Assembly: GCA_964366455.1 (NCBI GenBank)
Contig: CAYISZ010000004.1
Location: forward strand, 1 to 54,606
Direction of reading: 5' to 3'
DNA: 54,606 bases
DNA from: CAZLQR01 sp964366455
GTDB taxonomy: Bacteria > Patescibacteriota > Microgenomatia > UBA1406 > GWC2-37-13
The position numbers and the translations under genes are program-made. Numbering within the stretch: the stretch's first letter is position 1; every line of letters starts with the position of its first letter. Below the pieces are notes generated by a model. That model did not search any database. It was given only the letters and a program-made list of their open reading frames with translations, and was not told where the DNA came from. Below are positions 46,435-54,557 of the stretch, piece after piece.

Positions 46435-47352
46435 TCAAATCGTCTTTTGAATAAATACCTGTAGAAAACTTCCCTTACCTCCAATATTAAGTAGGGGAGC
46501 CAGAAATGGAGCAACTTTCCTATCGAAAAACGGAGTATTTGCCTTTCTTTTCACGCGAGTGAGAATTGGGATACCTCTATCGCTCCTGATTGGTAAGCCG
46601 TGATAATTTGAGAAATTTCTTTTTATTACTCTTAATATTCCTACTAGGTGTTCTGGGTAACTATATGTAAAGTAGCTTAATTTTGAATTCGGTGCGACAT
46701 TTTTGATTAATTTATTAAGCGACCTCTTAGAAAATAAATTCAAGTGATCTGGAGGTGTTAAAAAAGTATAGCGCTCTTCCTCTACAACTGCCTGATGACT
46801 AGCGCTGTTAGGTGTTTCAATGTACAAAACTCCTCCAGGACTTAGTAGCGCAAAAACCTTTTCTAAAAATACTTTAGGATGTTTTACATGTTCAATCACA
46901 TGAATTAGAGTAATAAAATCGTACTTTTTTGTATTTATTCTGATAAAGCCGTCTAGTCCTAAGTTCAGTATTTTATCTTTTAACTTCGAACTTGCACTGT
47001 CATACAGATTTTTAGCTGGTTCTATTCCAATAGCAGCTAGACCAGTTGAGCCTGCAATCTCAACGAAGGTTCCATATCCCGTGCCAACATCTAGCAAAGT
47101 GGCCCCCGTATGATTTAATCGCATTAGTTCAGCAACTATCCTTCGGCTCATCTTTCTAAATCTGTGTAGCGAGGTATTGTCTACCCTAAACTCATAATCA
47201 CCAGAATAAAGCTTGTCTAGAGTTTTGTCTGACGGCATTGGAGTTAGAAAAAGATGATAACAAGCATAACATCTATGGTAATCATATGAATCTCTAGTTC
47301 CGAAGAAAGTAGTTCGTATGGAAGCGCAGATTGGGCAGCGTATGGCAGTCAC
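46435..47352 (-). CDS. SAM-dependent methyltransferase with N-terminal zinc ribbon
   Basis: 305 residues. N-terminal Cys knuckles CPICASIRTTFFG and CYACYHLF make a zinc ribbon (about 5-35). The class I methyltransferase domain has LLDVGTGYGTFVEIAG (motif I), FITLIHVIEHVKHP and LLSPGGVLYIETPN. This type is common in surface polysaccharide loci, where it methylates sugars or sugar precursors. Divergent from the next gene, another methyltransferase of similar design. Substrate unknown. Confidence 0.85.
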   Translation of the reverse strand: MTAIRCPICASIRTTFFGTRDSYDYHRCYACYHLFLTPMPSDKTLDKLYSGDYEFRVDNTSLHRFRKMSRRIVAELMRLNHTGATLLDVGTGYGTFVEIAGSTGLAAIGIEPAKNLYDSASSKLKDKILNLGLDGFIRINTKKYDFITLIHVIEHVKHPKVFLEKVFALLSPGGVLYIETPNSASHQAVVEEERYTFLTPPDHLNLFSKRSLNKLIKNVAPNSKLSYFTYSYPEHLVGILRVIKRNFSNYHGLPIRSDRGIPILTRVKRKANTPFFDRKVAPFLAPLLNIGGKGSFLQVFIQKTI

Positions 47353-47367
47353 ACCAAAGTTTAGCTG

Positions 47368-47396
47368 TTGCTAGCTACCTGTCTATTGACTATAAT
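47368..47396 (+). promoter_or_regulatory. Promoter of the glycan locus
   Basis: TTGCTA (47368-47373), 17-bp spacer, TATAAT (47391-47396). Leader to the ATG at 47431 would be about 28 nt, longer than most in the window. Likely drives the overlapping genes 47431-51971. Confidence 0.6.
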
Positions 47397-47430
47397 CTAC
47401 AAAAATTTCAACTTGGGTTGATTTAACAAT

Positions 47431-48294
47431 ATGTTATTGAAGAAATGTATTCTTTGTAAACGGCCAATTTCTAAATTGGTTACTTTAGTATATAAAGTCA
47501 AAATCGAAGAATGTCCTCACTGCGAACTTGCAGTTACGAGCAAAGTAACGGGTACCAAAAAAAAGCTGTACGGTACTTCACGATTTTATTCTTTCAAATC
47601 TGCCCAAGCCAACGTCAATAAGCACCTACTTAAGTATGAAAAGGTAATTGAAAGAATGAGCATGTTTGTCAGCGACGGTAAGGTTCTTGATGTAGGTGGA
47701 GGTTTCGGACTTTTTTCTGCGCTCCTTTCAAAGGAAAAACATTTTTCCGTAACCGTACTCGAACCTAATTTAAGACCATTTTATTTGGATACTGTAAAAG
47801 GAGTTAATCTTATTAAGACATCTTTTTTAAAGTTTCGTGGAAGAAAAAAAACTTATTCAGCCATAACATTCCTAGATGTTTTGGAGCATTTTAAAGATCC
47901 TGTTCAAGCACTTCACAAAACGCGCGAATTATTAAAGCATGGAGGGTACGTAGTTGTACTTGTTCCCAACTACAAAAGCACCATGAGAGTTCTTTCTAGA
48001 AACTGGCCTTGGTGGATGATAGAAGATCATTACTTTCATTTTTCCAGAACTTCATTGAAGCGAATTTTAGCTCAAACTGGATTTAGACTTAAATATCTTG
48101 AATCGTTTGAAGATAAAAAAGATTTCTGGCTTAGCTTGTCTGGTAATTTTGAAAAAATAAAACCGACATACGTGAGAAAGTTAATTAAAGCTCTCACGCT
48201 CCCTCTTATATTTATAATCTACCTAATCCTACGACCTTTACTTTGGAAAATATATAATGGGGGATTACTTCTAGCCATCGCTCAAAAGAAATGA
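47431..48294 (+). CDS. SAM-dependent methyltransferase, membrane-associated
   Basis: 287 residues. Cys pairs CILCKRP and CPHCELA suggest an N-terminal zinc ribbon. Motif I is VLDVGGGFGLFSALLS (about 86-101), followed by AITFLDVLEHFKDP and LLKHGGYVVVLVPN. A C-terminal hydrophobic helix (about 255-270) suggests it works at the membrane. Same overall plan as the divergent neighbour but clearly different in sequence. Overlaps the next gene by 4 bp (ATGA), so it belongs to the glycan operon. Confidence 0.85.
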   Translation: MLLKKCILCKRPISKLVTLVYKVKIEECPHCELAVTSKVTGTKKKLYGTSRFYSFKSAQANVNKHLLKYEKVIERMSMFVSDGKVLDVGGGFGLFSALLSKEKHFSVTVLEPNLRPFYLDTVKGVNLIKTSFLKFRGRKKTYSAITFLDVLEHFKDPVQALHKTRELLKHGGYVVVLVPNYKSTMRVLSRNWPWWMIEDHYFHFSRTSLKRILAQTGFRLKYLESFEDKKDFWLSLSGNFEKIKPTYVRKLIKALTLPLIFIIYLILRPLLWKIYNGGLLLAIAQKK

Positions 48295-49046
48295 ATCATA
48301 GACTTAGTGTAATAATGGTTACACTCAACGCAGGAGAACTTCTTCGCAAATCCTTAGAAAGTATTTCGTCAATTGCTGATGAAATAATAGTCGTGGACGC
48401 TGGTTCAACCGACGGCACGCTGATGATTCTAAAGGAGATAGGCGTGAAGTTAATCAAGACAAATGTCAATCATTTAGGTAGAAATAAGGCCAAAGCACTG
48501 GCCAAAGCCACTGGAGACCTAGTATTGGCCCTAGACTCCGATGAGGTTGCATCTGCCTTATTAGTCCGACACATCAGACTAATCAAGAAAAGAAAAATAA
48601 TTGCCGACGGATACATCATTCCATTCCGAAATCATTTTCTAGGAAAGCGCTTAAGATATGGTGGAGAGAACTACGCAATGTTGAGAATGGGTAGGGGAGA
48701 GAAGTTGAAAATAAAGCAGACGGCAGTTCATGAGTCATTACTGGTTGACTCAAGGAATATTATTAAACTATCTTCGCCCATATTGCATTATTCCTATAGA
48801 TCGCTAAGACAAACTTTCAAGAAGTTCACCGAATACTCAATTTGGGAGGCCAATGAAAAATTTAAAGCTAGCGAGAAATCCTCATTGAAAAAAATATTCC
48901 TCTATCCTGTTCACATGTTCTGGGCGAGATTCATTAATGACAAGGGATATAGGGATGGACTGTTCCGTATTCCATTAGACATCGGGTTTGCATATATGGA
49001 GTTCTTAACTTACACCACATTAGCAATTAAGAATCGAGGATTATGA
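48291..49046 (+). CDS. Family 2 glycosyltransferase
   Basis: GT-A fold, 251 residues. LSVIMVTLNAGELLRKSLES at the start, VVDAGSTDGT as the nucleotide-sugar loop, and LALDSDE as the metal-binding DxD (about 80-86). Of the LgtF/WaaE-like group that transfers a hexose to a lipid-linked or core acceptor; donor and acceptor not predictable. ATGA overlaps on both sides. Confidence 0.88.
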   Translation: MNHRLSVIMVTLNAGELLRKSLESISSIADEIIVVDAGSTDGTLMILKEIGVKLIKTNVNHLGRNKAKALAKATGDLVLALDSDEVASALLVRHIRLIKKRKIIADGYIIPFRNHFLGKRLRYGGENYAMLRMGRGEKLKIKQTAVHESLLVDSRNIIKLSSPILHYSYRSLRQTFKKFTEYSIWEANEKFKASEKSSLKKIFLYPVHMFWARFINDKGYRDGLFRIPLDIGFAYMEFLTYTTLAIKNRGL

Positions 49047-50962
49047 AGATTGCTTTAATAATAGTTGCACTGAAAGAAACTAAAAAATACGCAGATAGGG
49101 TTAGGACTAAGTTTGAAAAGCAGGACTTAGGTAAATTAAATACATTTATCGTAATAAACGAAAGAGGTAGAGAGGGTTATGCTCAAGGAGTAAACAAAGG
49201 AATAAAACTCGCCAAAAGTTTTAAACCTGATATCTATATTGTTGCAAACCCCGACCTCACAAATATAAAAATTAGTAAAAAGACTTTACTGGCAGGCGCT
49301 AAGAAGTATGATCTGTGGGGGTATGCCTTCAAGCAAGGTAAAAAAATTTACTATGGAGGATCCATAGATACCAGAAGACTTACAGCAGGCCTTCGAACAG
49401 AGGTAGGAGCTGTAGACTTTGTTTCTGGTTCACTGGTTTGCTTTACAAAAAAAGCACTTTCGAAGGTTGGACTTTTGGATGAAAAGTACCACATGTACTA
49501 TGAGGACGTAGAGTACAGCGTTCGTGCAAAAAATAATGGAAAGAGAGTTGGTATGGTTAACACTGTTGCCTATGAGCATCTAGAGTTTTCCAAATCAAAT
49601 AAAGATAAAGATTTCCAACTCGCAAAAAGTTGGATCAGATTTTTTGTAACTCATGCCAAACTACAAAACTGGGCATACGAAATTATTCGACTACCTAAAA
49701 CAATATTTGAGCACAGAAACTTGATTAGTGAGCAGATTAAAAGAAGACCATTTGTCTACAACTTCATGACTCTTAACTTTACTTCACTTGCAATAAAAAT
49801 TCTGAACTTCATATTGTTTCTATTTTTGGTCAGGTACTACAGTGCGAATCAATTTGGTTTGTATAACTTGGTTTGGGCGCAGATTGGACTGTTCATGCCG
49901 TTAGCGGACTTAGGAACCACCAACTACGGAATATTCCATCTCAAAAAAAGTAGTCGCAAGGAGTTTTCCAATCTATTCTCTCTCAGACTTCTACTAAGCG
50001 TTATTATTGCTTTGGTCACGCTGTTATACACCTTTACTGTATTCAGACAGAAAGAGCTCTTCTTTTTGACCTTGCTAAGTAGCCCAGTTGTGCTGTCCAA
50101 CGCAGTCTCAGGTAGCTTTTTGATTTACACAACGCTACTTTCCAAAGCTTACTTGGCTTCTTACTATTCGCTATTTTTTAACACAGCACTCATAGGCATA
50201 TTGATTGGCTTTGTTGCAAGTGGATTTGGCCTTAGAGCTTTGTTCCTAGCAGAAGGCGTATGGTTCAGTTTTTATGCGGTGTTTATCTGGCTTCGAACAC
50301 AGCAGCTTATCAAGTTGAGACTAAACCGGATAAAATTTAGCTACATCAAAAGCATTGCGAGCAAGTCGTACATGTATATACTGCTTAACTTCTTTGCGGG
50401 ACTTTACTTTAAGATTGACCTTTTGATTCTTCAGTACTTTAAGGGTCTCAATGTCGTTGGAATATATGCGGCTGGATACAAATTCTTCGAAGCATTGATA
50501 TTTATTGGCGCGAGTTACACAATTGCAGCAACACCAGTCTACAAAAATCTGTTACAGGTCAATAGAGTTGCGGTAAAGAACAAAATAATCAGAGATTCCG
50601 TTCTTTTGTTCCTGTTTGGAATGCTAGTCGCCATATTCTCATGGTTTATTGCACCATTCATTCTGCCGTCTGCTCTTGGAAAAGAATTTGTTGGCGGAGT
50701 TGATGTATTTAGAGTAGTGATATTCGCTTTACCATTTCTTTTGGTTTCGGCAGTTTGCATGAATGTGCTTTATCTTCTTAAGAAGGTTCACTGGGTTGTC
50801 GCTATTTTTGTTTTACAGATAATTGTCAATGTTGTAGGAAATGTAATTTTCGTTCCTTTGTTTTCGTACCAAGCAAGTGCGATAATTACTGTACTGTGTG
50901 AAGTTTTGAACACAGCCATAACCGTTCCACTAGTATTTAAAGCATATGAAGATCTCAGTTGA
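49043..50962 (+). CDS. Glycosyltransferase-flippase fusion (GT2 + Wzx)
   Basis: 639 residues in one uninterrupted frame. Residues ~1-215 are a rhamnosyltransferase-like GT2: VINERGREGYAQGVNKGI, IVANPDLTN in the DxD position, and GLLDEKYHMYYEDVEYSVRA. Residues ~245-639 form a multispanning (about 12 helices) Wzx/MOP-type polysaccharide flippase starting FTSLAIKILNFILFLFLVRYY. These functions are normally separate proteins; fusion would couple the last sugar transfer to export of the lipid-linked unit. No frameshift is visible at the join. Overlaps the next gene by 17 bp. Confidence 0.87.
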   Translation: MKIALIIVALKETKKYADRVRTKFEKQDLGKLNTFIVINERGREGYAQGVNKGIKLAKSFKPDIYIVANPDLTNIKISKKTLLAGAKKYDLWGYAFKQGKKIYYGGSIDTRRLTAGLRTEVGAVDFVSGSLVCFTKKALSKVGLLDEKYHMYYEDVEYSVRAKNNGKRVGMVNTVAYEHLEFSKSNKDKDFQLAKSWIRFFVTHAKLQNWAYEIIRLPKTIFEHRNLISEQIKRRPFVYNFMTLNFTSLAIKILNFILFLFLVRYYSANQFGLYNLVWAQIGLFMPLADLGTTNYGIFHLKKSSRKEFSNLFSLRLLLSVIIALVTLLYTFTVFRQKELFFLTLLSSPVVLSNAVSGSFLIYTTLLSKAYLASYYSLFFNTALIGILIGFVASGFGLRALFLAEGVWFSFYAVFIWLRTQQLIKLRLNRIKFSYIKSIASKSYMYILLNFFAGLYFKIDLLILQYFKGLNVVGIYAAGYKFFEALIFIGASYTIAATPVYKNLLQVNRVAVKNKIIRDSVLLFLFGMLVAIFSWFIAPFILPSALGKEFVGGVDVFRVVIFALPFLLVSAVCMNVLYLLKKVHWVVAIFVLQIIVNVVGNVIFVPLFSYQASAIITVLCEVLNTAITVPLVFKAYEDLS

Positions 50963-51971
50963 CGCAGGGGCACTTTGCAGCACCAATAAGTTCGGTACTT
51001 ACATATTTACCGAGAACATTCTTAAAGCGCTTTGCCTTTACGATACTAGTAATTCCTACACAGGTTACCTGTATAAGAGAGGTGCTCATCTTCCGACTTC
51101 CAACAACCTTAAATATAAGGTTCTAAGACCCTCGCTAGGTTGGATGGTTTGGCGCGTTAGTCTCGAAGAGCTTGCAAATCCAAAAGACGTGTATCTTGGA
51201 CTTAGTCAAGCCATACCATGGGCTTCTAAGGCAAAGATAATTTCATTTCTACATGGCGCTTCCTTTTTTCTACATAAGGATATATATCCAGATATCTACG
51301 AGGCTTTAAAGGACCAGGTCATGTTTGCGACTGCCAGATCTCAAAAAATAATTGTCTCTTCCTCCAAGGTCAAAGGAGAGTTGGAAGAATATTTTGGCTA
51401 CGCAGCCGCAGTGGTTCTTCCGTTTGGAGTTCCGTTTGATATGATAACGAGTCAAAAGTCTATAAAGTCTATAAAGTCTGTAAGGTCCGTAAAGTCACAA
51501 AAGCCATACTTTTTATTTGTGGGAATGAATCATAAGATAAAGAACATTGATTTTTTAGTAAAGGCGTTTACAATCTTTAAAGAAAAGAGTGTGTATAAAG
51601 ATTTTGAATTAATTCTGGTGGGGGAGCACCGTAAGTTTACTGATGATAAGTTAGGGATAAGGTCAGTTTCTGCAGATCGTAAAGAGTTAGCGTCACTGTA
51701 CAAAAATGCAGCCGGATATCTTACTGCCTCTCACTATGAAAGTTTCAATCTACCAGTATTAGAGGCTCTCTCACAAGGATGTAATGTCGTTGGAAAGACA
51801 TCTGCAATAATTCCAGAGCTGTCACCCTTTGTAGAGATTGCAAATGAAGTCGAGGAGTTTGTTGATGCAATGAACGGGATTGCGAAAAAGAAAAAGGAGA
51901 TTGATACCAAAGAAATATTGGAAAAGTTCAGTTGGGAGAGATATGTTAGTAAGCTCACGGCTCTATACTAG
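50946..51971 (+). CDS. Family 4 glycosyltransferase with repeat insertion
   Basis: GT-B fold, 341 residues. The donor-binding half contains PYFLFVGMNHKIKNIDFLV, the acidic-nucleotide motif HYESFNLPVLEAL and GKTSAIIPEL, typical of GT4. Between the two lobes an in-frame 9-bp repeat encodes SIKSIKSVRSVKS. This linker is where length changes are tolerated in GT-B enzymes. Sugar specificity unknown. Start inside the fusion gene (17-bp overlap). Confidence 0.86.
   Translation: MKISVDAGALCSTNKFGTYIFTENILKALCLYDTSNSYTGYLYKRGAHLPTSNNLKYKVLRPSLGWMVWRVSLEELANPKDVYLGLSQAIPWASKAKIISFLHGASFFLHKDIYPDIYEALKDQVMFATARSQKIIVSSSKVKGELEEYFGYAAAVVLPFGVPFDMITSQKSIKSIKSVRSVKSQKPYFLFVGMNHKIKNIDFLVKAFTIFKEKSVYKDFELILVGEHRKFTDDKLGIRSVSADRKELASLYKNAAGYLTASHYESFNLPVLEALSQGCNVVGKTSAIIPELSPFVEIANEVEEFVDAMNGIAKKKKEIDTKEILEKFSWERYVSKLTALY
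51457..51501 (+). repeat. In-frame nonamer array in the GT4 gene
   Basis: AGTCTATAA, AGTCTATAA, AGTCTGTAA, GGTCCGTAA, AGTCACAAA: five 9-bp (three-codon) units. Unit is the same as the intergenic array after glmS. The phase avoids the TAA triplets, so the frame stays open. Confidence 0.8.
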
Positions 51972-51983
51972 AATCGTAAACAG

Positions 51984-51989
51984 GTATAC
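51984..51989 (+). promoter_or_regulatory. -10 box of the 51998 gene
   Basis: TATACT ending 8 bp before the ATG at 51998; predicted +1 about two bases before the start codon. Confidence 0.45.
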
Positions 51990-51997
51990 TTTTTACT

Positions 51998-52732
51998 ATG
52001 AAACTAAGTGCAATAATTCTTTCTAAAGGTGAGGCAACCACACAGAAGGCAATTGACTCTGTGAGTTTTGCGGATGAGATACTGGTTGTTCTTGATTCTG
52101 ATTTAAACTCAGAAATTAAAGGTGGGCCTAACGTTAAAGTATTAAAGCATGAATTGGCCGGCGATTTCTCACAGCAGCGTAACTTCGCAGCAACTCAGGC
52201 AAAAGGGGACTGGCTACTCTTTCTTGATTCAGACGAAATGTTGACAGAAAAGTTATCGGACGAGGTTAGGGGAGTGGTGAATGGCAGCTATGCCGTTTCA
52301 TGCTACTATCTCAAAAGACGAGATTTCTTTTGGGGAAAAGAGCTGATGTTCGGAGAAACAAGGGCAGCAAGAGAAACTGGATTCATTAGGCTCGTGAAAA
52401 AGAATTCAGGTGACTGGAAGGGAACAGTTCATGAGAAGTTCGTAAGCGAACACAAACAAGGATCTCTCAAAGGATTCATCGATCATTACCCACACCAAAA
52501 GATTTCAGAGTTTCTCCGATCGGTAAATGAGTACAGCTCAGCTAGAGCAAAAGAGCTCAAAAATAATGGAACTCGGTTCTCTACTCTAAAAATGGTTTTT
52601 TATCCCTTGGGAAAGTTTATTTATACATACTTTCTTAAATTAGGATTATTTGACGGAGCAGCGGGGTTTGCGTACTCATTCATGATGAGCTTGCACTCAT
52701 TTTTAGTAAGAGCGAAACTACTAAATCTATGA
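51998..52732 (+). CDS. Family 2 glycosyltransferase, LgtF/KdtX-like
   Basis: 244 residues. KLSAIILSKGEATTQKAIDS start, DFSQQRNFAATQAKGDWLLF and LDSDEML as the metal site (about 79-85), followed by a hydrophobic C-terminal segment (about 222-240). Same class as the 48291 product but distinct. A 4-bp ATGA overlap with the next gene couples it to the polymerase/ligase. Confidence 0.88.
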   Translation: MKLSAIILSKGEATTQKAIDSVSFADEILVVLDSDLNSEIKGGPNVKVLKHELAGDFSQQRNFAATQAKGDWLLFLDSDEMLTEKLSDEVRGVVNGSYAVSCYYLKRRDFFWGKELMFGETRAARETGFIRLVKKNSGDWKGTVHEKFVSEHKQGSLKGFIDHYPHQKISEFLRSVNEYSSARAKELKNNGTRFSTLKMVFYPLGKFIYTYFLKLGLFDGAAGFAYSFMMSLHSFLVRAKLLNL

Positions 52733-53868
52733 TCTTGCCGTTAGTTTCGCTTGGCCTATTTCTACTCGGACAGATTGGGCGACTTTCATTCAATCAGCAA
52801 GAAGTTAATGTTTATCTGTACGAAATTCCCTACTTCATCTGGATTGTTCACTCCTTATTCAAACAAAGAACAAAGCTAAAGTTGCCGAAAGCTGCAATCA
52901 GTTTGATTGGTATATTGCTTGCAACATTCCTGTTTGGAATATTTAGCGTTTCAGCATATGAAAACGCTGTGAGCCTTATGTACTTAGTGAGACTTTCTTT
53001 GTATCTTGTTGGATTTAGCTTAACCATACAACATTTCTTAAAGAAAACAATTTCGCCAATTTATCTAAATGTATTTTTCAGTCTAGTGGGAGTTATCGGA
53101 GTGATTCAGTATTTTTTCTACAACAACCTAAGAAATCTGCAGTATCTTGGGTGGGACCCACATTTAAGCCGTGTGTTCGGCCAGTTCTTAGACACATCAG
53201 TCGCAGGAGCAGTCTATGGGCTTACTCTTGTATTTATTTTGTTTAATCAGAAATTGTTTCCTAGAGCTATGAAGGTGTTATATGCAATAAGCTATATTCT
53301 ATTGGGGTTCTTCACTTACTCAAGAGGCTTCTTCGTTTCGCTGTTTATTTCTACAATCTGCTACAGTCTTGCTATAAGGAGAAACTTAAAGGCAGTATTA
53401 GTAGTTCTGGCGTTAGTTGTTTTGTTCGTTGTGTTTTCTCCAAAACCATTCGGTGAGGGTGTAAATCTTCTGCGAACTTCCACAATTAAATCCAGAACGA
53501 CCGACTATGAGCAAGGTTTTAAGTTGTGGCAGAAAAATCCAATTATTGGCGTGGGGTACAACAGAATACGATACTTTAAAGAGGACCCCATTTCGCTCAC
53601 GACAGTATCGGAGCTACGAGGGGCAAGCAAAAACCATGCAGGAGCATCGTTTCATTCTTCGTACTTAATTATTCTAGTTACTACAGGAGTGTTTGGATTT
53701 GGTGCATTTGTCTATTGGTTATGGACAGTAGGGAAGATGAGCAACTTCGCGATGATTTCAATGATATTTTTAGGAACTTATTCTTTATTCGACAACATTC
53801 TTCTGCACCCATTTATATTATTCTTTTGGCCAGTGTTGATCGGAGTTACTTCTCGTAGTGAACGGTGA
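52729..53868 (+). CDS. O-antigen ligase/polymerase-like membrane protein (Wzy/WaaL)
   Basis: 379 residues, about ten transmembrane helices, with a large loop after YSRGFFVSLF containing GVGYNRIRYFK and ASFHSSYLIILVTTGVFGFG, the layout and residues of the O-antigen ligase/Wzy family (PF04932 type). It could polymerise lipid-linked repeat units or transfer them to a surface acceptor. With the Wzx domain nearby it completes export and assembly. Its 3' end overlaps the convergent gene by 23 bp. Confidence 0.84.
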   Translation: MILPLVSLGLFLLGQIGRLSFNQQEVNVYLYEIPYFIWIVHSLFKQRTKLKLPKAAISLIGILLATFLFGIFSVSAYENAVSLMYLVRLSLYLVGFSLTIQHFLKKTISPIYLNVFFSLVGVIGVIQYFFYNNLRNLQYLGWDPHLSRVFGQFLDTSVAGAVYGLTLVFILFNQKLFPRAMKVLYAISYILLGFFTYSRGFFVSLFISTICYSLAIRRNLKAVLVVLALVVLFVVFSPKPFGEGVNLLRTSTIKSRTTDYEQGFKLWQKNPIIGVGYNRIRYFKEDPISLTTVSELRGASKNHAGASFHSSYLIILVTTGVFGFGAFVYWLWTVGKMSNFAMISMIFLGTYSLFDNILLHPFILFFWPVLIGVTSRSER

Positions 53869-54556
53869 TTTCTTTTTCCTCGGTATTACCTGCAGCATCA
53901 GTAACCGTGATTTTGATCTTGTTCTCCCCTTCCTTAAGTCTTACAAATGACTGGAAGTTGCCACTAGCATCTACAGTTGTCAGTGCTCCCTGAACTCGAA
54001 CGGTCATATCTTCCTCAGGATCTGTCTTACCACTAACCTTTATTTCATCCCGTGGGGTTCTGCTTCCATCGCTTGGTTCGCTAATCTCTATAGTTGGTTT
54101 TGCTGTTTTGTAAAGAAATGAAATTATCTCCGTTTTCTTGTTCTGCTTAGTTTTATCATTTCGGCCAATAGCATAAAAGGTGTTAGTGCCTTGGTCATAG
54201 TTACTTAGGACGGTAGAGAACTTACCCTCAGAATCCACCTCTATTTTTTTACTTCTGCTGCCATTCACGTAAATTGTGATTTCGTCTAGATTTTCCGCAA
54301 TACCCGATACTTGAAGGCTTGCACTGTTGGTTGCCGCTGGGACTTCATCAAACTCAATATTGTAGAATTTAGGTGCAGTTCCAAAGTCATACTCGCTGCG
54401 TCCTCCACCAAACAAATTACCTACAAAAACCGAGCTGTTTATAAGGAAGGAGAAACCTGAAGTAAGTAAAAACCATCCCATTACAAGTCCACCCACAATC
54501 ATGATGGCCTTTTTCTGGTTGGAATGTTTGGAACTGATTCGAGTTAGTCTGCTCAT
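53846..54556 (-). CDS. Membrane-anchored protein with two Ig-like domains
   Basis: 236 residues: basic N-terminus, one transmembrane helix (about 17-38), then two tandem beta-sandwich domains (about 75-150 and 152-235), each with the pattern seen in glucodextranase-B-like/bacterial Ig domains (ASLQVSGIAENLDEITIYVNG; DEIKVSGKTDPEEDMTVRVQG; ending DAAGNTEEKEITVHY). Probably an extracytoplasmic adhesive or structural protein. Its ATG lies two bases beyond the tRNA-Thr 3' end on the same strand, so its mRNA may be formed by tRNA processing. Confidence 0.8.
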   Translation of the reverse strand: MSRLTRISSKHSNQKKAIMIVGGLVMGWFLLTSGFSFLINSSVFVGNLFGGGRSEYDFGTAPKFYNIEFDEVPAATNSASLQVSGIAENLDEITIYVNGSRSKKIEVDSEGKFSTVLSNYDQGTNTFYAIGRNDKTKQNKKTEIISFLYKTAKPTIEISEPSDGSRTPRDEIKVSGKTDPEEDMTVRVQGALTTVDASGNFQSFVRLKEGENKIKITVTDAAGNTEEKEITVHYEK

Positions 54557-54557
54557 G

